From Burkholderia pyrrocinia (GTDB lineage: Bacteria; Pseudomonadota; Gammaproteobacteria; Burkholderiales; Burkholderiaceae): a DNA stretch of 64,000 bases. Of this stretch, positions 27,495-36,633 are shown piece after piece. A program made the translations under genes and the position numbers. The DNA lies in NCBI RefSeq assembly GCF_018417535.1, contig NZ_CP070978.1, positions 620,001 to 684,000 of the forward strand. Direction: 5' to 3'. Under the pieces are notes generated by a model. It did no database searches, had not been told where the DNA came from, and was given only the letters and a program-made list of their open reading frames with translations. Positions within the stretch are counted from its first letter, which is position 1, and each line of letters begins with the position of its first letter.

Positions 27495-27800
27495 CTACCT
27501 CCACTTCGCGCCGAGTTGCGCGAGCCCGGCGTTCTGGAGATCGTCCGGCAGCATCACCACGCGGAACTCGCAGTCTGCATTCAACATCAGGAACCACGGC
27601 TCCGCGAGCGCCGGGATCTGCGACGGGTCATCCAGATTGACGATCACGACCGCCCCGCGCCCGCCGCTCTGCTCCGTGAAATACACGGCCTCCGGCCTGA
27701 CCGCTTCGAGTATTCGCGAGATCACGTCGCCGACGCTGCCATCGCGCACCAGCGTGTTGAACGGCTCGTGAGGGATTCGTACGTTGAGAAGCATGCGCAT
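27495..27800 (-). CDS. Hypothetical protein, about 101 aa
   Basis: Small soluble protein (MRMLLNVRIPHEPFNTLVRD, then YFTEQSGGRGAVVIVNLDDP, then MLNADCEFRVVMLPDDLQNA) with a ferredoxin-like beta-alpha-beta look similar to DUF3303-type proteins. An AGGAGG lies immediately before an upstream ATG (27806) and six bases before the ATG at 27800, so the latter is chosen. Function unknown. It is probably monocistronic. Confidence 0.6.
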   Translation of the reverse strand: MRMLLNVRIPHEPFNTLVRDGSVGDVISRILEAVRPEAVYFTEQSGGRGAVVIVNLDDPSQIPALAEPWFLMLNADCEFRVVMLPDDLQNAGLAQLGAKWR

Positions 27801-27988
27801 GACCATCCTCCTTGGGCTCCGCCCGGCCTGGGCCCTTCAAGCATAGGTGCTACGCGACGCCGCGCCAGTGGCGCCGCAAGCAGTTGCCGGCACGCATTCA
27901 CATTCCGACGATTCGATGACACCGCATCGCGCAAACGGCAATCGCCCGCGCGATGCAGGCCGGGTCGAATCGACCGCTTATGCCCCCA

Positions 27989-29428
27989 TCATGCGGAGAC
28001 CGTATCGGCCGTCAGCCCCGTCGGCGCGATTGCCAGATGCAGCGCCCGCTCCGGCCGCAGTGTCACGTTCAGCACCGCGCGCGGCGGCGCCATGCCGGGC
28101 GGCACCGACAACACAAAACGCTGCAGGATCATTGCGGCGACAACCGTCATCTCGGTCATCGCCAGATGCTGCCCGAGGCATACGCGCGGGCCCGTGCCGA
28201 ACGGCATGTACGCGCCGCGCGGCAGCGCCGGCGCGTCGTCGGCGAAGCGCTCGGGCCGGAACGCATGCGGCTCCGGAAACCATCGTTCATCGAGATGCAT
28301 GAGTTGCAGCGGCAGCATGAACAGCGTGCGCGCGGGAAACTGCCACGCACCCAGTGCAATCGGCCGCGATGCGCGACGGCTGATCAGGATCGGCGCGGAC
28401 GGATACAGGCGCAGCGTTTCGTCGAGCGTCTGCGCCAGGTAGCGCAACGACGATCGCGTCTCGGCGGACGGAGCGCGACCACCCAGCACACGGGAAACCT
28501 CGTCGCGCGCGGCGGCTTGCACCGCCGGATTCGTGGCCATGCACCATGCCCACCAGGTCAGCGCCCCGGCCGTCGTCTCGTGACCGGCGAGGAACGCCGT
28601 CATGCATTCGTCGTGCACGGCCTGCAGCGGCCATTTCCGTGCATCCGCGCGATGCAGCCGTAACAGGCGCGACAACAGGTCGTCGGGCCACGTACGCTCG
28701 GGCCTGTCGAGGCGCGCATGCAGTTGCCGGTCGATCAGCCCGTTCAACACCGCCTTCGCCCGCGCCTTGTCGCGCTTCCACGGCACCCAGTCCGGCGTGC
28801 TCGCCGGCAGGTAGAACTCGGCGTTGGCCGCGGCGCTCACCACGCGTACCGCCTCCTCGGCCGCGCGCGCATCGTCGCCGATCGCATCGGAGAACATCGT
28901 GCGCATGATCACGTCCATCGCCAGCGATGTCAGCGCGCTTTCGATCGGCCAGTCCGGATCGCGCGCGGGCCACTGCGCGAGTGCATCACCGGCCGTCGCC
29001 GCGATCGCCGGAACGAACGCCTGAACCGGCTTCGGCATGAAGTTCGGCTGCAGCGCATGCCGCTTGTCGCGCCACGCATCGCCCTCGGCGACCAGCACGC
29101 TATGGCCGTGGACCTGCGCGAATACGCGGATGGCGCGCTCCCAGCGCCCGAGCGCATCGTGCTGCGTGACCAGCAGCTCGCGCACGAGCGCCGGATCGGT
29201 CACGACCACGGCGTGCTCGGGCCGCACGCGCAAGTGCACGACGTCGCCGTACGCGCGCTGCCAGCCGGCCAGCGTGCCGATCAGGTCGCGCGACATCGCA
29301 CGCAGCAGCCCCCACCCCGTCAGGCCGGCGCGCGGCCCCGGCGGCCATACGCCGGGCGGGTGAAGCGCGGGCGCCGGCGCAGCGGTGCCCGCATGGAATG
29401 GACATCGGGAAGAGGATCGTGTGTTCAT
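27989..29428 (-). CDS. Cytochrome P450
   Basis: 479-aa haem mono-oxygenase. The I-helix oxygen-activation motif is FLAGHETTAGALTWW, the K-helix ExxR is ETLR and the haem-thiolate loop is FGTGPRVCLGQ with Cys417. It lacks a membrane anchor, so it is a soluble bacterial type that needs a ferredoxin and reductase encoded elsewhere; none lies nearby. Sequence style resembles CYP102/CYP110-like bacterial P450s acting on fatty or terpenoid substrates, but the substrate is unknown. The start is uncertain: ATGs at 29428, 29446 and 29479 all have weak ribosome sites. Divergent from an AraC-type gene. Confidence 0.87.
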   Translation of the reverse strand: MNTRSSSRCPFHAGTAAPAPALHPPGVWPPGPRAGLTGWGLLRAMSRDLIGTLAGWQRAYGDVVHLRVRPEHAVVVTDPALVRELLVTQHDALGRWERAIRVFAQVHGHSVLVAEGDAWRDKRHALQPNFMPKPVQAFVPAIAATAGDALAQWPARDPDWPIESALTSLAMDVIMRTMFSDAIGDDARAAEEAVRVVSAAANAEFYLPASTPDWVPWKRDKARAKAVLNGLIDRQLHARLDRPERTWPDDLLSRLLRLHRADARKWPLQAVHDECMTAFLAGHETTAGALTWWAWCMATNPAVQAAARDEVSRVLGGRAPSAETRSSLRYLAQTLDETLRLYPSAPILISRRASRPIALGAWQFPARTLFMLPLQLMHLDERWFPEPHAFRPERFADDAPALPRGAYMPFGTGPRVCLGQHLAMTEMTVVAAMILQRFVLSVPPGMAPPRAVLNVTLRPERALHLAIAPTGLTADTVSA

Positions 29429-29515
29429 GCGCCGGATTGTCCGCATCGGCGAGCCGGCGGTCTTGAACGCAAACGACATCGACACGCGTGCGGCCGGTCC
29501 CTATACTCCGGCGTC

Positions 29516-30451
29516 ATGTTCTCCGGACCGCCATCGATCCCGCCGTCGTGCCCCGATCCGCTTGCGCGCGCACCCCGTGTGTCGAGCGGCGGACAGTCGC
29601 CGCACGCGCGGCTGCATCCCGCACCGGCCGCGCTGCAGGGTGCGGTGGTCGCGATCGTCCTGCACGACACGCGCGGCGTCACATTGAGCGACGCGCAGCG
29701 ACTTTCGCACTTTCCAGCCACGCCGCTCGTCTGCGTGTCGTGGTATCGGGATCTCGACGTGGGCTTCGTCGAACCAACGGCCGACGGCCCGCAATGGCGC
29801 CCCTTCGGCGCGGCCGCGACGCTGTCGGGCAGCCATTCGGCCCCCACCGTCGCGTGGGCGCCGACGGGTGGGTTGATCGGCATGATCTGTTTCACCGCCG
29901 ATGCGGCGCGGACGCTGTTCGGCATCGCGCTGCCGGATATCCACGACCGCGTGCTCGACGCGCACGCGTGCCTCGGCCGCGACTGGCACCCGCTGCTCGA
30001 TGCGCTGATCGGCGCGGATCGCGACGCCGACGCGCTGGCGGCGATCGATCGCCATCTCGCGCCCCGCTGGCAGGCGCTTCGGCCTGCGACGCCGCTGTCG
30101 TCGCTCCGTCATGCGGGGCGTAGCTGGGTCGAGCGCCTGGCGCTACAGGCACGCGAATGGCGAGGCACGCACAGCCCGCGTCAGGTCGAACGGCGCATCA
30201 AGACCTACAGCGGCCGATCGCTGCGCGAATGGCAGGCGCTCGTCAGGACGGAAAGCGCGTTCTTCGCGGCGCGCGACCGGTTCGAAGCCGGCACCGCGTT
30301 CAACTGGGCGACGCTGGCGCTGGACGAAGGATTCGCCGACCAGGCGCACCTGAGCCGCGAGGTCAAGCGCATCACGGGATTCTCGCCGAGCGAATTCACG
30401 CAACGCTTTATCGACGACGAGTCGTTCTGGATGTACCGGCTCTGGGTGTGA
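29516..30451 (+). CDS. AraC-family transcriptional regulator
   Basis: 311-aa regulator with a DUF6597-like N-terminal sensor region and a C-terminal double HTH (SPRQVERRIKTYSGRSLREW, then LDEGFADQAHLSREVKRITG with FSPSEFTQRF, the AraC signature). It is divergent from the cytochrome P450; the two start regions lie within 90 bp, so shared control is likely. The effector is not known. Confidence 0.82.
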   Translation: MFSGPPSIPPSCPDPLARAPRVSSGGQSPHARLHPAPAALQGAVVAIVLHDTRGVTLSDAQRLSHFPATPLVCVSWYRDLDVGFVEPTADGPQWRPFGAAATLSGSHSAPTVAWAPTGGLIGMICFTADAARTLFGIALPDIHDRVLDAHACLGRDWHPLLDALIGADRDADALAAIDRHLAPRWQALRPATPLSSLRHAGRSWVERLALQAREWRGTHSPRQVERRIKTYSGRSLREWQALVRTESAFFAARDRFEAGTAFNWATLALDEGFADQAHLSREVKRITGFSPSEFTQRFIDDESFWMYRLWV

Positions 30452-30516
30452 CGCGGCGGCGGTCGATCCCGCCGGGCCCTCCGATTCGCGATGCACGGCC
30501 CGCTCGCGGCCCCCAC

Positions 30517-30894
30517 TCAACCGCGCTGTTCGACGAAGCCGCCGTCGGGCGCATCGTGCGGCACGTTCCAGCCGAAATACACCTCGGCCTCGACGATCCG
30601 CCCGCCGCGGACGCGCAACCGCTCCGCATTCCGGAACCGCCTGCCGCTGCTCGTTTCCGCCTCGTACACGACGAATACGTGTTCGCCGTGAACGACGACG
30701 TCGACGAAATCGAAGCGAGCCAGCATCGCGCTGTTCGGCCAGCAGCGCGCGAAATACGTGTCGCGGTCGAGCCGGTTGTCGAGCGGGCTCGTGAAATGGA
30801 AGTCCGGCGCAATCAGCGCTTCGATCGCGTCGCGGTCCTTGTCGGCATACGCGCGATAGCTGGCGCGCGCAACGTCGCCCGGGTTCTGAAGCAT
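30517..30894 (-). CDS. SnoaL/NTF2-like fold protein
   Basis: 125-aa protein with a cone-shaped NTF2-like fold pattern: helices MLQNPGDVARASYRAYADKD and RDAIEALIAPDFHFTSPLDN, then strands FDFVDVVVHGEHVFVVYEAE and RVRGGRIVEAEVYFGWN. Many such proteins are small isomerases, dehydratases or accessory proteins; the active-site residues do not single one out. GAGGAGG precedes the ATG. It lies convergent to the AraC-type gene. Confidence 0.78.
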   Translation of the reverse strand: MLQNPGDVARASYRAYADKDRDAIEALIAPDFHFTSPLDNRLDRDTYFARCWPNSAMLARFDFVDVVVHGEHVFVVYEAETSSGRRFRNAERLRVRGGRIVEAEVYFGWNVPHDAPDGGFVEQRG

Positions 30895-31200
30895 CGTCCT
30901 GTCCTCCTCGAAGGGTCGGTGCGGGCCTCGCTCGCGCGGCTTCAGGTGTTCCGGCGGAACGCGCCCGTTGCCACCCACGCCAGGCCGCATCGGCCGGCAG
31001 CCCCTGCGCTTTCCATCGTAAGCCGGCAATGCCGCGGTTGCCCGATTCGGCGGGCACGGGCATGATGTCCGCGAACTCGCCGGCCGATTTTTTCGTTGAT
31101 TCTCGCCGACCTCGCCGCACCTGAGCGGCGTGTCACGCGAACGCTGCCGCCGACACGCGAGCAATCCGCATGCCGGCCAGCCTCCCACGTCACTTCGTCC
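30895..31200. other. Intergenic region between the SnoaL-like and LysR genes
   Basis: 306 bp, divergent on both sides, so it holds two promoters. Short frames inside show no family traits and no clear operator was found. Confidence 0.4.
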
Positions 31201-32085
31201 ATGTCACTACGCGCATTCAGAACGCTGGTCGCCATCGCCCGATACCGGACCTTCGCGCGCGCCGGCGAAGCCATCGGGCTCACGCAATCGGCGGTGAGCC
31301 TGCAGATCAAGACGCTGGAAAGCGAATACAACGTGCAGTTGTTCGACCGTTCGCGCCGGCAGCCGGTGCTGACCGAGGCCGGCAACATCCTGCTCGCGCA
31401 GGCCGAGCAGGTGCTCGCGATGGTCGACCGGATTCCCGATGCGCTCAGCGACGAGAAGAAGCTCGTCGGCCGCCTGCGGATCGGCGCGATCCAGACCGCG
31501 CTGTCCGGCCCGCTGCCCGACGCGCTGCTCGCGCTGCGCGCGGCGCACCCGTCGCTGCGCGTGCATGTGTCGGCCGGCATGTCGGCCGAGCTGGCGAACC
31601 GCGTCGCCGCCGGCGAACTCGATGCGGCGATCACGACGCGCCCCGTGCGCCCGCATCCGGCGGAGCTGACATGGACGACACTGTACGAGGATCGCTTCTG
31701 GCTGCTCGCGCCGCCGGACCATGCGGAACGCGACGCGGGCACGCTGCTCGACGCGCTGCCGTTCATCCGCTTCGATGCGCAGGCATGGGCCGGCCGCATG
31801 ATCGCCGCCGAGCTGCGCCGCATCGGCGTGCGCGTGCGCGAAGAGATGGTGCTGGACAGCGCGGAAACGATCGCACGGATGGTGGCGAGAGGGCTCGGCG
31901 CGGCGATCGTCGCGCTTCCCGATTCGACGCTCGCACGCCTGCCGCCCGTCACGCGCTTGCCGTTCGGTCAGCCGCAGATGGGGCGCGCGGTTGTCCTGCT
32001 CGAACACCAGTCGCGTCCGGCCGAGCGTTTCGCCCGCGCGCTGGCCGCCGAAGTCACCGCATCATCGATGAGAATTTCTCATTGA
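31201..32085 (+). CDS. LysR-family transcriptional regulator
   Basis: 294-aa regulator. The HTH is at the N-terminus (MSLRAFRTLVAIARYRTFAR, GLTQSAVSLQIKTLESEYNV) and the substrate domain follows (LVGRLRIGAIQTALSGPLPD, LDAAITTRPVRPHPAELTW). The ATG at 31201 places the HTH at residue 5-60 as in the family. It lies 173 bp upstream of an AEC-family carrier on the same strand and may control it. Confidence 0.87.
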   Translation: MSLRAFRTLVAIARYRTFARAGEAIGLTQSAVSLQIKTLESEYNVQLFDRSRRQPVLTEAGNILLAQAEQVLAMVDRIPDALSDEKKLVGRLRIGAIQTALSGPLPDALLALRAAHPSLRVHVSAGMSAELANRVAAGELDAAITTRPVRPHPAELTWTTLYEDRFWLLAPPDHAERDAGTLLDALPFIRFDAQAWAGRMIAAELRRIGVRVREEMVLDSAETIARMVARGLGAAIVALPDSTLARLPPVTRLPFGQPQMGRAVVLLEHQSRPAERFARALAAEVTASSMRISH

Positions 32086-32258
32086 ACACCCGATAATTAA
32101 CCATTATTCCTGTTGCTTTCGCGTGTTAACTTGGCGACATCGTCACTCTTTCGATTGCGTGCCGCCATGTTGCCCGCCGGATGGATTCCCGCCTCGTTCC
32201 GCCGCTCCGCCTGCCAGCCGCTCCGAGCGTCCCGCCCGGCCCGCGCGAAGGCGCGCCG

Positions 32259-33191
32259 ATGATCGGCCCGATCCTGCTCGCGCTGGCGCCGGTCGCGCTG
32301 CTGGTCGCGTTCGGCCACGGCCTGCGCCGCACGGGCTTCATCGCCGAAGCGTTCTGGCCGCAGGCCGAGCGCCTTTGCTACTACGTGCTGCTGCCGGCGC
32401 TGTTCGCGGACGGCCTCGCGAACGCGCGACTGCAAGCGCTGCCCGTTTTACCGCTCGCGGCAGCGCTGGTCGGTTCGACCGCCCTCGCCGCGGCGCTTCT
32501 TCTGCTGGTCCGCCCGTTGGTCCGGGTCGACGGCGCCGGCTTCACGTCGGTGTTCCAGGGCGCGGTGCGCTTCAACAACTATGTCGGCACCGCGCTGGCC
32601 GCCGGGCTGTTCGGCGCAAAGGGCATCGCGCTCGCGGCCGTATGTGTCGCGGCGATCGTCCCGACCGTCAACCTGATGTGCGTGCTGGTCTTCGCGCGCT
32701 ACGGCGATACGCGGCTCGGTGCAAGCGCACTCGCACGCCAGATCCTGTCGAATCCGCTCGTCGTCGCGTGCGCGCTCGGGATCGCGATGCAGGTCGGCGG
32801 CGTCGCGTTCCCGGCGGCCGTCGAGCCGGCCGTGCGCGCACTCGGCGCGGCGTCGATGCCGCTCGGCCTGCTGTGCGTGGGCGCGGCGCTGAAATTCGAC
32901 GCGGCCCGTACGTGGATTCAGCCGGTGTGCATCGCGTCGGCGTTCAAATTCATGGCGATGCCGCTCATCACGCTCGCGGCCGGCCGCCTGTTCGGGCTCG
33001 GCGATGCGGCGCTGACGGTCGCACTGCTGTTCCAGGCGCTGCCGACGTCGTCGGCGTCGTACATCATGGCGCGCCAGCTCGGCGGCGACGCGCCGCTGAT
33101 GGCCGGCATCACCGCGTTCCAGACGGTCGCCGCGGCGCTCGCGATGCCCGTCGTGCTGACGGCGCTCGCATCGGCGCCCGCGTTTCGCTGA
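32259..33191 (+). CDS. AEC-family (auxin efflux carrier-like) transporter
   Basis: 310-aa membrane protein with ten predicted helices in two repeats. IGPILLALAPVALLVAFGHG starts the first and MPLGLLCVGAALKFDAARTW begins the second. FQGAVRFNNYVGTALAAGLF and FQALPTSSASYIMARQLGGD carry the conserved Asn and Pro-rich crossover segments of the family. Bacterial members export or import dicarboxylates such as malonate. The inner ATG at 32259 has an upstream GAAGG and gives the usual length; an earlier in-frame ATG is at 32181. Confidence 0.83.
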   Translation: MIGPILLALAPVALLVAFGHGLRRTGFIAEAFWPQAERLCYYVLLPALFADGLANARLQALPVLPLAAALVGSTALAAALLLLVRPLVRVDGAGFTSVFQGAVRFNNYVGTALAAGLFGAKGIALAAVCVAAIVPTVNLMCVLVFARYGDTRLGASALARQILSNPLVVACALGIAMQVGGVAFPAAVEPAVRALGAASMPLGLLCVGAALKFDAARTWIQPVCIASAFKFMAMPLITLAAGRLFGLGDAALTVALLFQALPTSSASYIMARQLGGDAPLMAGITAFQTVAAALAMPVVLTALASAPAFR

Positions 33192-33316
33192 CGGCACGGC
33201 ACCCAACCCCATCCCCCTGAATCGGCCTGCGGGACAGTCGTCGCACGGTTCGGCATCGTCAGCCGCGCGCGGTCGTGCACGCATGGCCGCGACCACCTTT
33301 CGAGAAACCACCGCAC

Positions 33317-34249
33317 ATGAACGCTCCTGCCGCACCCGCCGGCATCGTCGCCACCCGGCCGAATGCGGCCATCTACGTGAAGCTCACGCTCGTCGCGCTG
33401 TTCTGGGGCGGCACGTTCATCGCGGGCCGGATCCTGGCTGCGTCGATGTCCGCGACCTCGGCCGCCACCGGCCGCTTCGCGATCGCCGCGCTGCTGCTGG
33501 TCGCGCTGACATGGAAGTTCGAAGGCGGTCTGCCGAAACCGAGCGGCCGCCAGATCGTGACGACCTTCGCGCTCGGCGCGACCGGCATCTTCCTGTACAA
33601 CGTGTGTTTTTTCGCGGCGCTCGCGCGGATGCCGGCCGGCCGTACCGCGCTGTTCGTCGCGCTGAATCCGGTCGCCACCGCCGTGCTGCTGTCGGTCGTC
33701 GTGCGGGAACGCCTGTCGCCGGCGCGCTGGGCCGGCATCGCCGTTGCGCTGTTCGGCGCACTGGTCGTGATCAGCCGCGGCGAATGGCTGCGCGTGCTGA
33801 CCGATCTCGGCAACACGTTCGGCGCCGGCGAACGATACATGCTGTGCGCGGTGCTGAGCTGGGCAGCCTATACGGTGATCGGCCGGCGCGCGCTCGACGG
33901 GCTGTCGCCGCTTGCGGCCACGACATACGCGACGCTGTGGGGCCTCGCGCTGCTGGTCGTCGCGCACCTGTTCGGCCCGAGCACGAGCGGCGGCACGCCG
34001 CTGACGTGGCAGGCCGTCGTGTCGATGATCTATCTCGGCGCAATCGGCACCGTGGTCGCGTTCGTGTGGTATTCGCAAGGCATCCGCGAGCTCGGGCCGG
34101 CCCGTGCGGCCGTGTTCACCAACCTGGTGCCGGTGTTCGGCGTGCTGCTGTCGGTCGCACTGCTCGGCGAACCGTTGTCGCAATCGATGCTGGCCGGCGG
34201 CGCGCTCGTGATCGCGGGCGTCGCGCTGACCAATCGCGCACCGCGCTGA
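33317..34249 (+). CDS. EamA-type (DMT superfamily) transporter
   Basis: 310-aa carrier with ten helices in two EamA repeats (KLTLVALFWGGTFIAGRILA; second repeat AGERYMLCAVLSWAAYTVIG). YNVCFFAALARMPAGRTALF and ELGPARAAVFTNLVPVFGVL are the paired signature segments. The substrate is unknown. It follows the AEC gene by 125 bp on the same strand. Confidence 0.85.
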   Translation: MNAPAAPAGIVATRPNAAIYVKLTLVALFWGGTFIAGRILAASMSATSAATGRFAIAALLLVALTWKFEGGLPKPSGRQIVTTFALGATGIFLYNVCFFAALARMPAGRTALFVALNPVATAVLLSVVVRERLSPARWAGIAVALFGALVVISRGEWLRVLTDLGNTFGAGERYMLCAVLSWAAYTVIGRRALDGLSPLAATTYATLWGLALLVVAHLFGPSTSGGTPLTWQAVVSMIYLGAIGTVVAFVWYSQGIRELGPARAAVFTNLVPVFGVLLSVALLGEPLSQSMLAGGALVIAGVALTNRAPR

Positions 34250-34543
34250 CGTATCGGCGCACGCGCCACGCGGGCTCGGGGACGGATTCCGAATACCGGA
34301 ACGCGACGGCACTCGCCGCACCGTGGCGTAACGCCTGCGCGCCGCCGCTACGCGCCCGGACTTTCTCGCAGCCCCGCCAAAAACCGCCTATCGTGAATGA
34401 AGCGCCCCGTTCGCCGCCATCCGACCCTGCGTCGCTCGCACCGGCGGCAACGGCACCGCGTTCCGGCACCATTCATCGCGATCGTCGCGCCCGCTCGCCC
34501 GTGCGCGCGATTGCAGCCGCCCACCGGATTACAGGAGGCACTC

Positions 34544-34918
34544 ATGAAAGCCGCGCTGCTCGTCAGCTCCGCCCTGCTCGCCATTGCGTCCGCTTCGGCC
34601 TCGGCCCAAGGCTCGATCACGAAAGTCGAAAACGGCGCGCTCGTCGCCGCGAACGGGATGACCGTCTACGTGTTCGACAAGGACAAGCCCAACGCCGGCA
34701 CCAGCGCGTGCACGGGCCAGTGCGAATCCTTCTGGCCGCCGTACAAGGCCAGCGCGACCGACGCACCGGTCGGGCCCTATACGATCGTGAAACGCGACGA
34801 CGGCAGCCCGCAATGGGCGTACAAGGGCCGGCCGCTGTACTTCTTCTCGAAGGACATGAAACAGGGCGACCGCAACGGCGACAACTTCAAGGACATGTGG
34901 CACGTCGTCGCGCCGTAA
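34544..34918 (+). CDS. Exported protein with paired YxFxxD motifs (COG4315 type)
   Basis: 124-aa periplasmic protein: signal peptide MKAALLVSSALLAIASASAS with cleavage after AQ, then two copies of the family motif, VYVFDKD and LYFFSKD, in a repeat layout with CTGQCESFWPPYKA between (two Cys, possibly a disulfide). Such proteins are annotated as predicted lipoproteins of unknown function, though this one has no lipobox. AGGAGG precedes the ATG. It is the last plus-strand gene before mmsA, which is convergent. Confidence 0.85.
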   Translation: MKAALLVSSALLAIASASASAQGSITKVENGALVAANGMTVYVFDKDKPNAGTSACTGQCESFWPPYKASATDAPVGPYTIVKRDDGSPQWAYKGRPLYFFSKDMKQGDRNGDNFKDMWHVVAP

Positions 34919-34957
34919 GCGTTTTTCGGCCGCCGTCCGCGCAACGGGCGCGGACGT

Positions 34958-34993
34958 AAAAAACCCGCCCGGATCGTGGTCGATCGGGGCGGG
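34958..34993 (-). terminator. Rho-independent terminator of the bauA-mmsA operon
   Basis: Stem cccgccc...gatc / gatc...gggcggg with an A6 run on the plus side (34958-34963), which is T6 on the minus strand. It lies 73 bp past the mmsA stop and probably also ends the upstream plus-strand transcript. Confidence 0.8.
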
Positions 34994-35066
34994 CCTTCGC
35001 ATCTTCACGTCAGCCACCTTGCAGCGCCAGCCGACAGGCCGGCGCTGCATGCAGCCGGCATGCGCG

Positions 35067-36584
35067 TCAGCGGTTCGACGGGAAGCTGAACACCGTCCCT
35101 TCGCGCACGCCGGCCGACGGCCAGCGCTGCGTGATCGTCTTGCGCTTCGTGTAGAACCGCACGGCATCCGGGCCGTATGCGTGCAGGTCGCCGAACAGCG
35201 AACGCTTCCAGCCGCCGAACGAGTGGTACGCGACCGGCACCGGCAGCGGCACGTTGATGCCGACCATGCCGATCTGGATGTTGTCGCTGAAGTAGCGCGC
35301 GGCCTCGCCGTCGCGCGTGAACAGGCACGTGCCGTTGCCGTATTCGTGCGCGTCGATCAGCGCCATGGCCTCGTCGAGCGACTTCAGCCGGATCACGCCG
35401 AGCACGGGCCCGAAGATCTCGTGCTGGTAGATCGGCATGCCGGGCTTCACGTAGTCGAACAGGCACGGGCCGAGGTAGTAGCCGCCGTCGTGGCCGTTGA
35501 CCTTCACGCCGCGGCCGTCGACGACGAGCGTCGCGCCCGCTTCCACGCCCGCTTCGACGAAACCCGTCACCTTGTCGAAATGCTGCTGCGTGACGAGCGG
35601 GCCCATGTCGACGCCCGCGCCGTTGCCCGGGCCGACCTTCATCTTGTCGATTTCGGCCTTCAGGCCCGCGACGACCTGGTCGCCCGTCTCGTCGCCGATC
35701 GCGACGACCAGCGGAATCGCCATGCAGCGCTCGCCGCACGAACCGTACGCGGCGCCCATCAGCGCGTTCACCGCATTGCCGATGTCCGCGTCGGGCATCA
35801 CGACCGCGAAGTTCTTCGCGCCGCCGAGCGCCTGCACGCGCTTGCCGTGCGCGCAGCCGGTCGAGTAGATGTATTCGGCGATCGGCGTCGAGCCGACGAA
35901 GCTCACGGCCTTCACGCGCGGATCGGTCAGGATCGTGTCGACCGCCTCCTTGTCGCCGTTCACGACGTTCAGCACGCCCGGCGGCAGGCCGGCCTCGAGC
36001 GCGAGCTCGGCCATGCGCAGCGTCGACGACGGCGTGCGCTCGGACGGCTTCAGCACGAACGTATTGCCGCACGCGACGGCCATCGGCCACATCCACAGCG
36101 GCACCATCACCGGGAAGTTGAACGGCGTGATACCCGAGACGACGCCGAGCGCCTGGAACTCGCTCCACGAATCGATCGCGGGGCCGACGTTCTTGCTGTG
36201 CTCGCCCTTCAGCAGCTCGGGCACGTAGGTCGCGTATTCGACGTTCTCGATCCCGCGCTGCAGTTCGCCCATCGCGTCGGCGAGCACCTTGCCGTGCTCG
36301 GCCGTGATCAGCGCGCACAGCTCGTCGGCGTGCTCCTCGAGCAGCGTCTTGAAGCGGTTCATCACGCGGGCGCGCTTCAGCGGCGGCGTGTTGCGCCACG
36401 CCGGGAACGCGGCCTGCGCGGACGCGATCGCGGCCTCGACGGTCGCCTTGTCGGCGAGCGCGACGCTCTTGTCCGATGCGCCGGTGGCCGGGTCGAACAC
36501 CGGCTGGACGCGGCTGCCGCCGTCGACGCGCTTGCCGTCGATCAGGTGGCCGAGGGTGGAAGTCACATTGCTGTCGTGTTTCAT
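35067..36584 (-). CDS. mmsA: Methylmalonate/malonate semialdehyde dehydrogenase (CoA-acylating)
   Basis: 505-aa aldehyde dehydrogenase of the MmsA/BauC branch. The NAD site is VSFVGSTPIAEYIYSTG, the catalytic Cys287 is in GSCGERCMAIPL and the general base Glu-type residue of other ALDHs is absent, as expected for CoA-acylating members. It turns malonate semialdehyde (from beta-alanine) into acetyl-CoA, or methylmalonate semialdehyde (from valine) into propionyl-CoA. It follows bauA by 49 bp and shares its promoter, which points to beta-alanine breakdown. Confidence 0.93.
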   Translation of the reverse strand: MKHDSNVTSTLGHLIDGKRVDGGSRVQPVFDPATGASDKSVALADKATVEAAIASAQAAFPAWRNTPPLKRARVMNRFKTLLEEHADELCALITAEHGKVLADAMGELQRGIENVEYATYVPELLKGEHSKNVGPAIDSWSEFQALGVVSGITPFNFPVMVPLWMWPMAVACGNTFVLKPSERTPSSTLRMAELALEAGLPPGVLNVVNGDKEAVDTILTDPRVKAVSFVGSTPIAEYIYSTGCAHGKRVQALGGAKNFAVVMPDADIGNAVNALMGAAYGSCGERCMAIPLVVAIGDETGDQVVAGLKAEIDKMKVGPGNGAGVDMGPLVTQQHFDKVTGFVEAGVEAGATLVVDGRGVKVNGHDGGYYLGPCLFDYVKPGMPIYQHEIFGPVLGVIRLKSLDEAMALIDAHEYGNGTCLFTRDGEAARYFSDNIQIGMVGINVPLPVPVAYHSFGGWKRSLFGDLHAYGPDAVRFYTKRKTITQRWPSAGVREGTVFSFPSNR

Positions 36585-36633
36585 CGTTCGGGCTCTTTCG
36601 TGAATTCGGTTGTCGCTTGGGGCGAGCGATGGC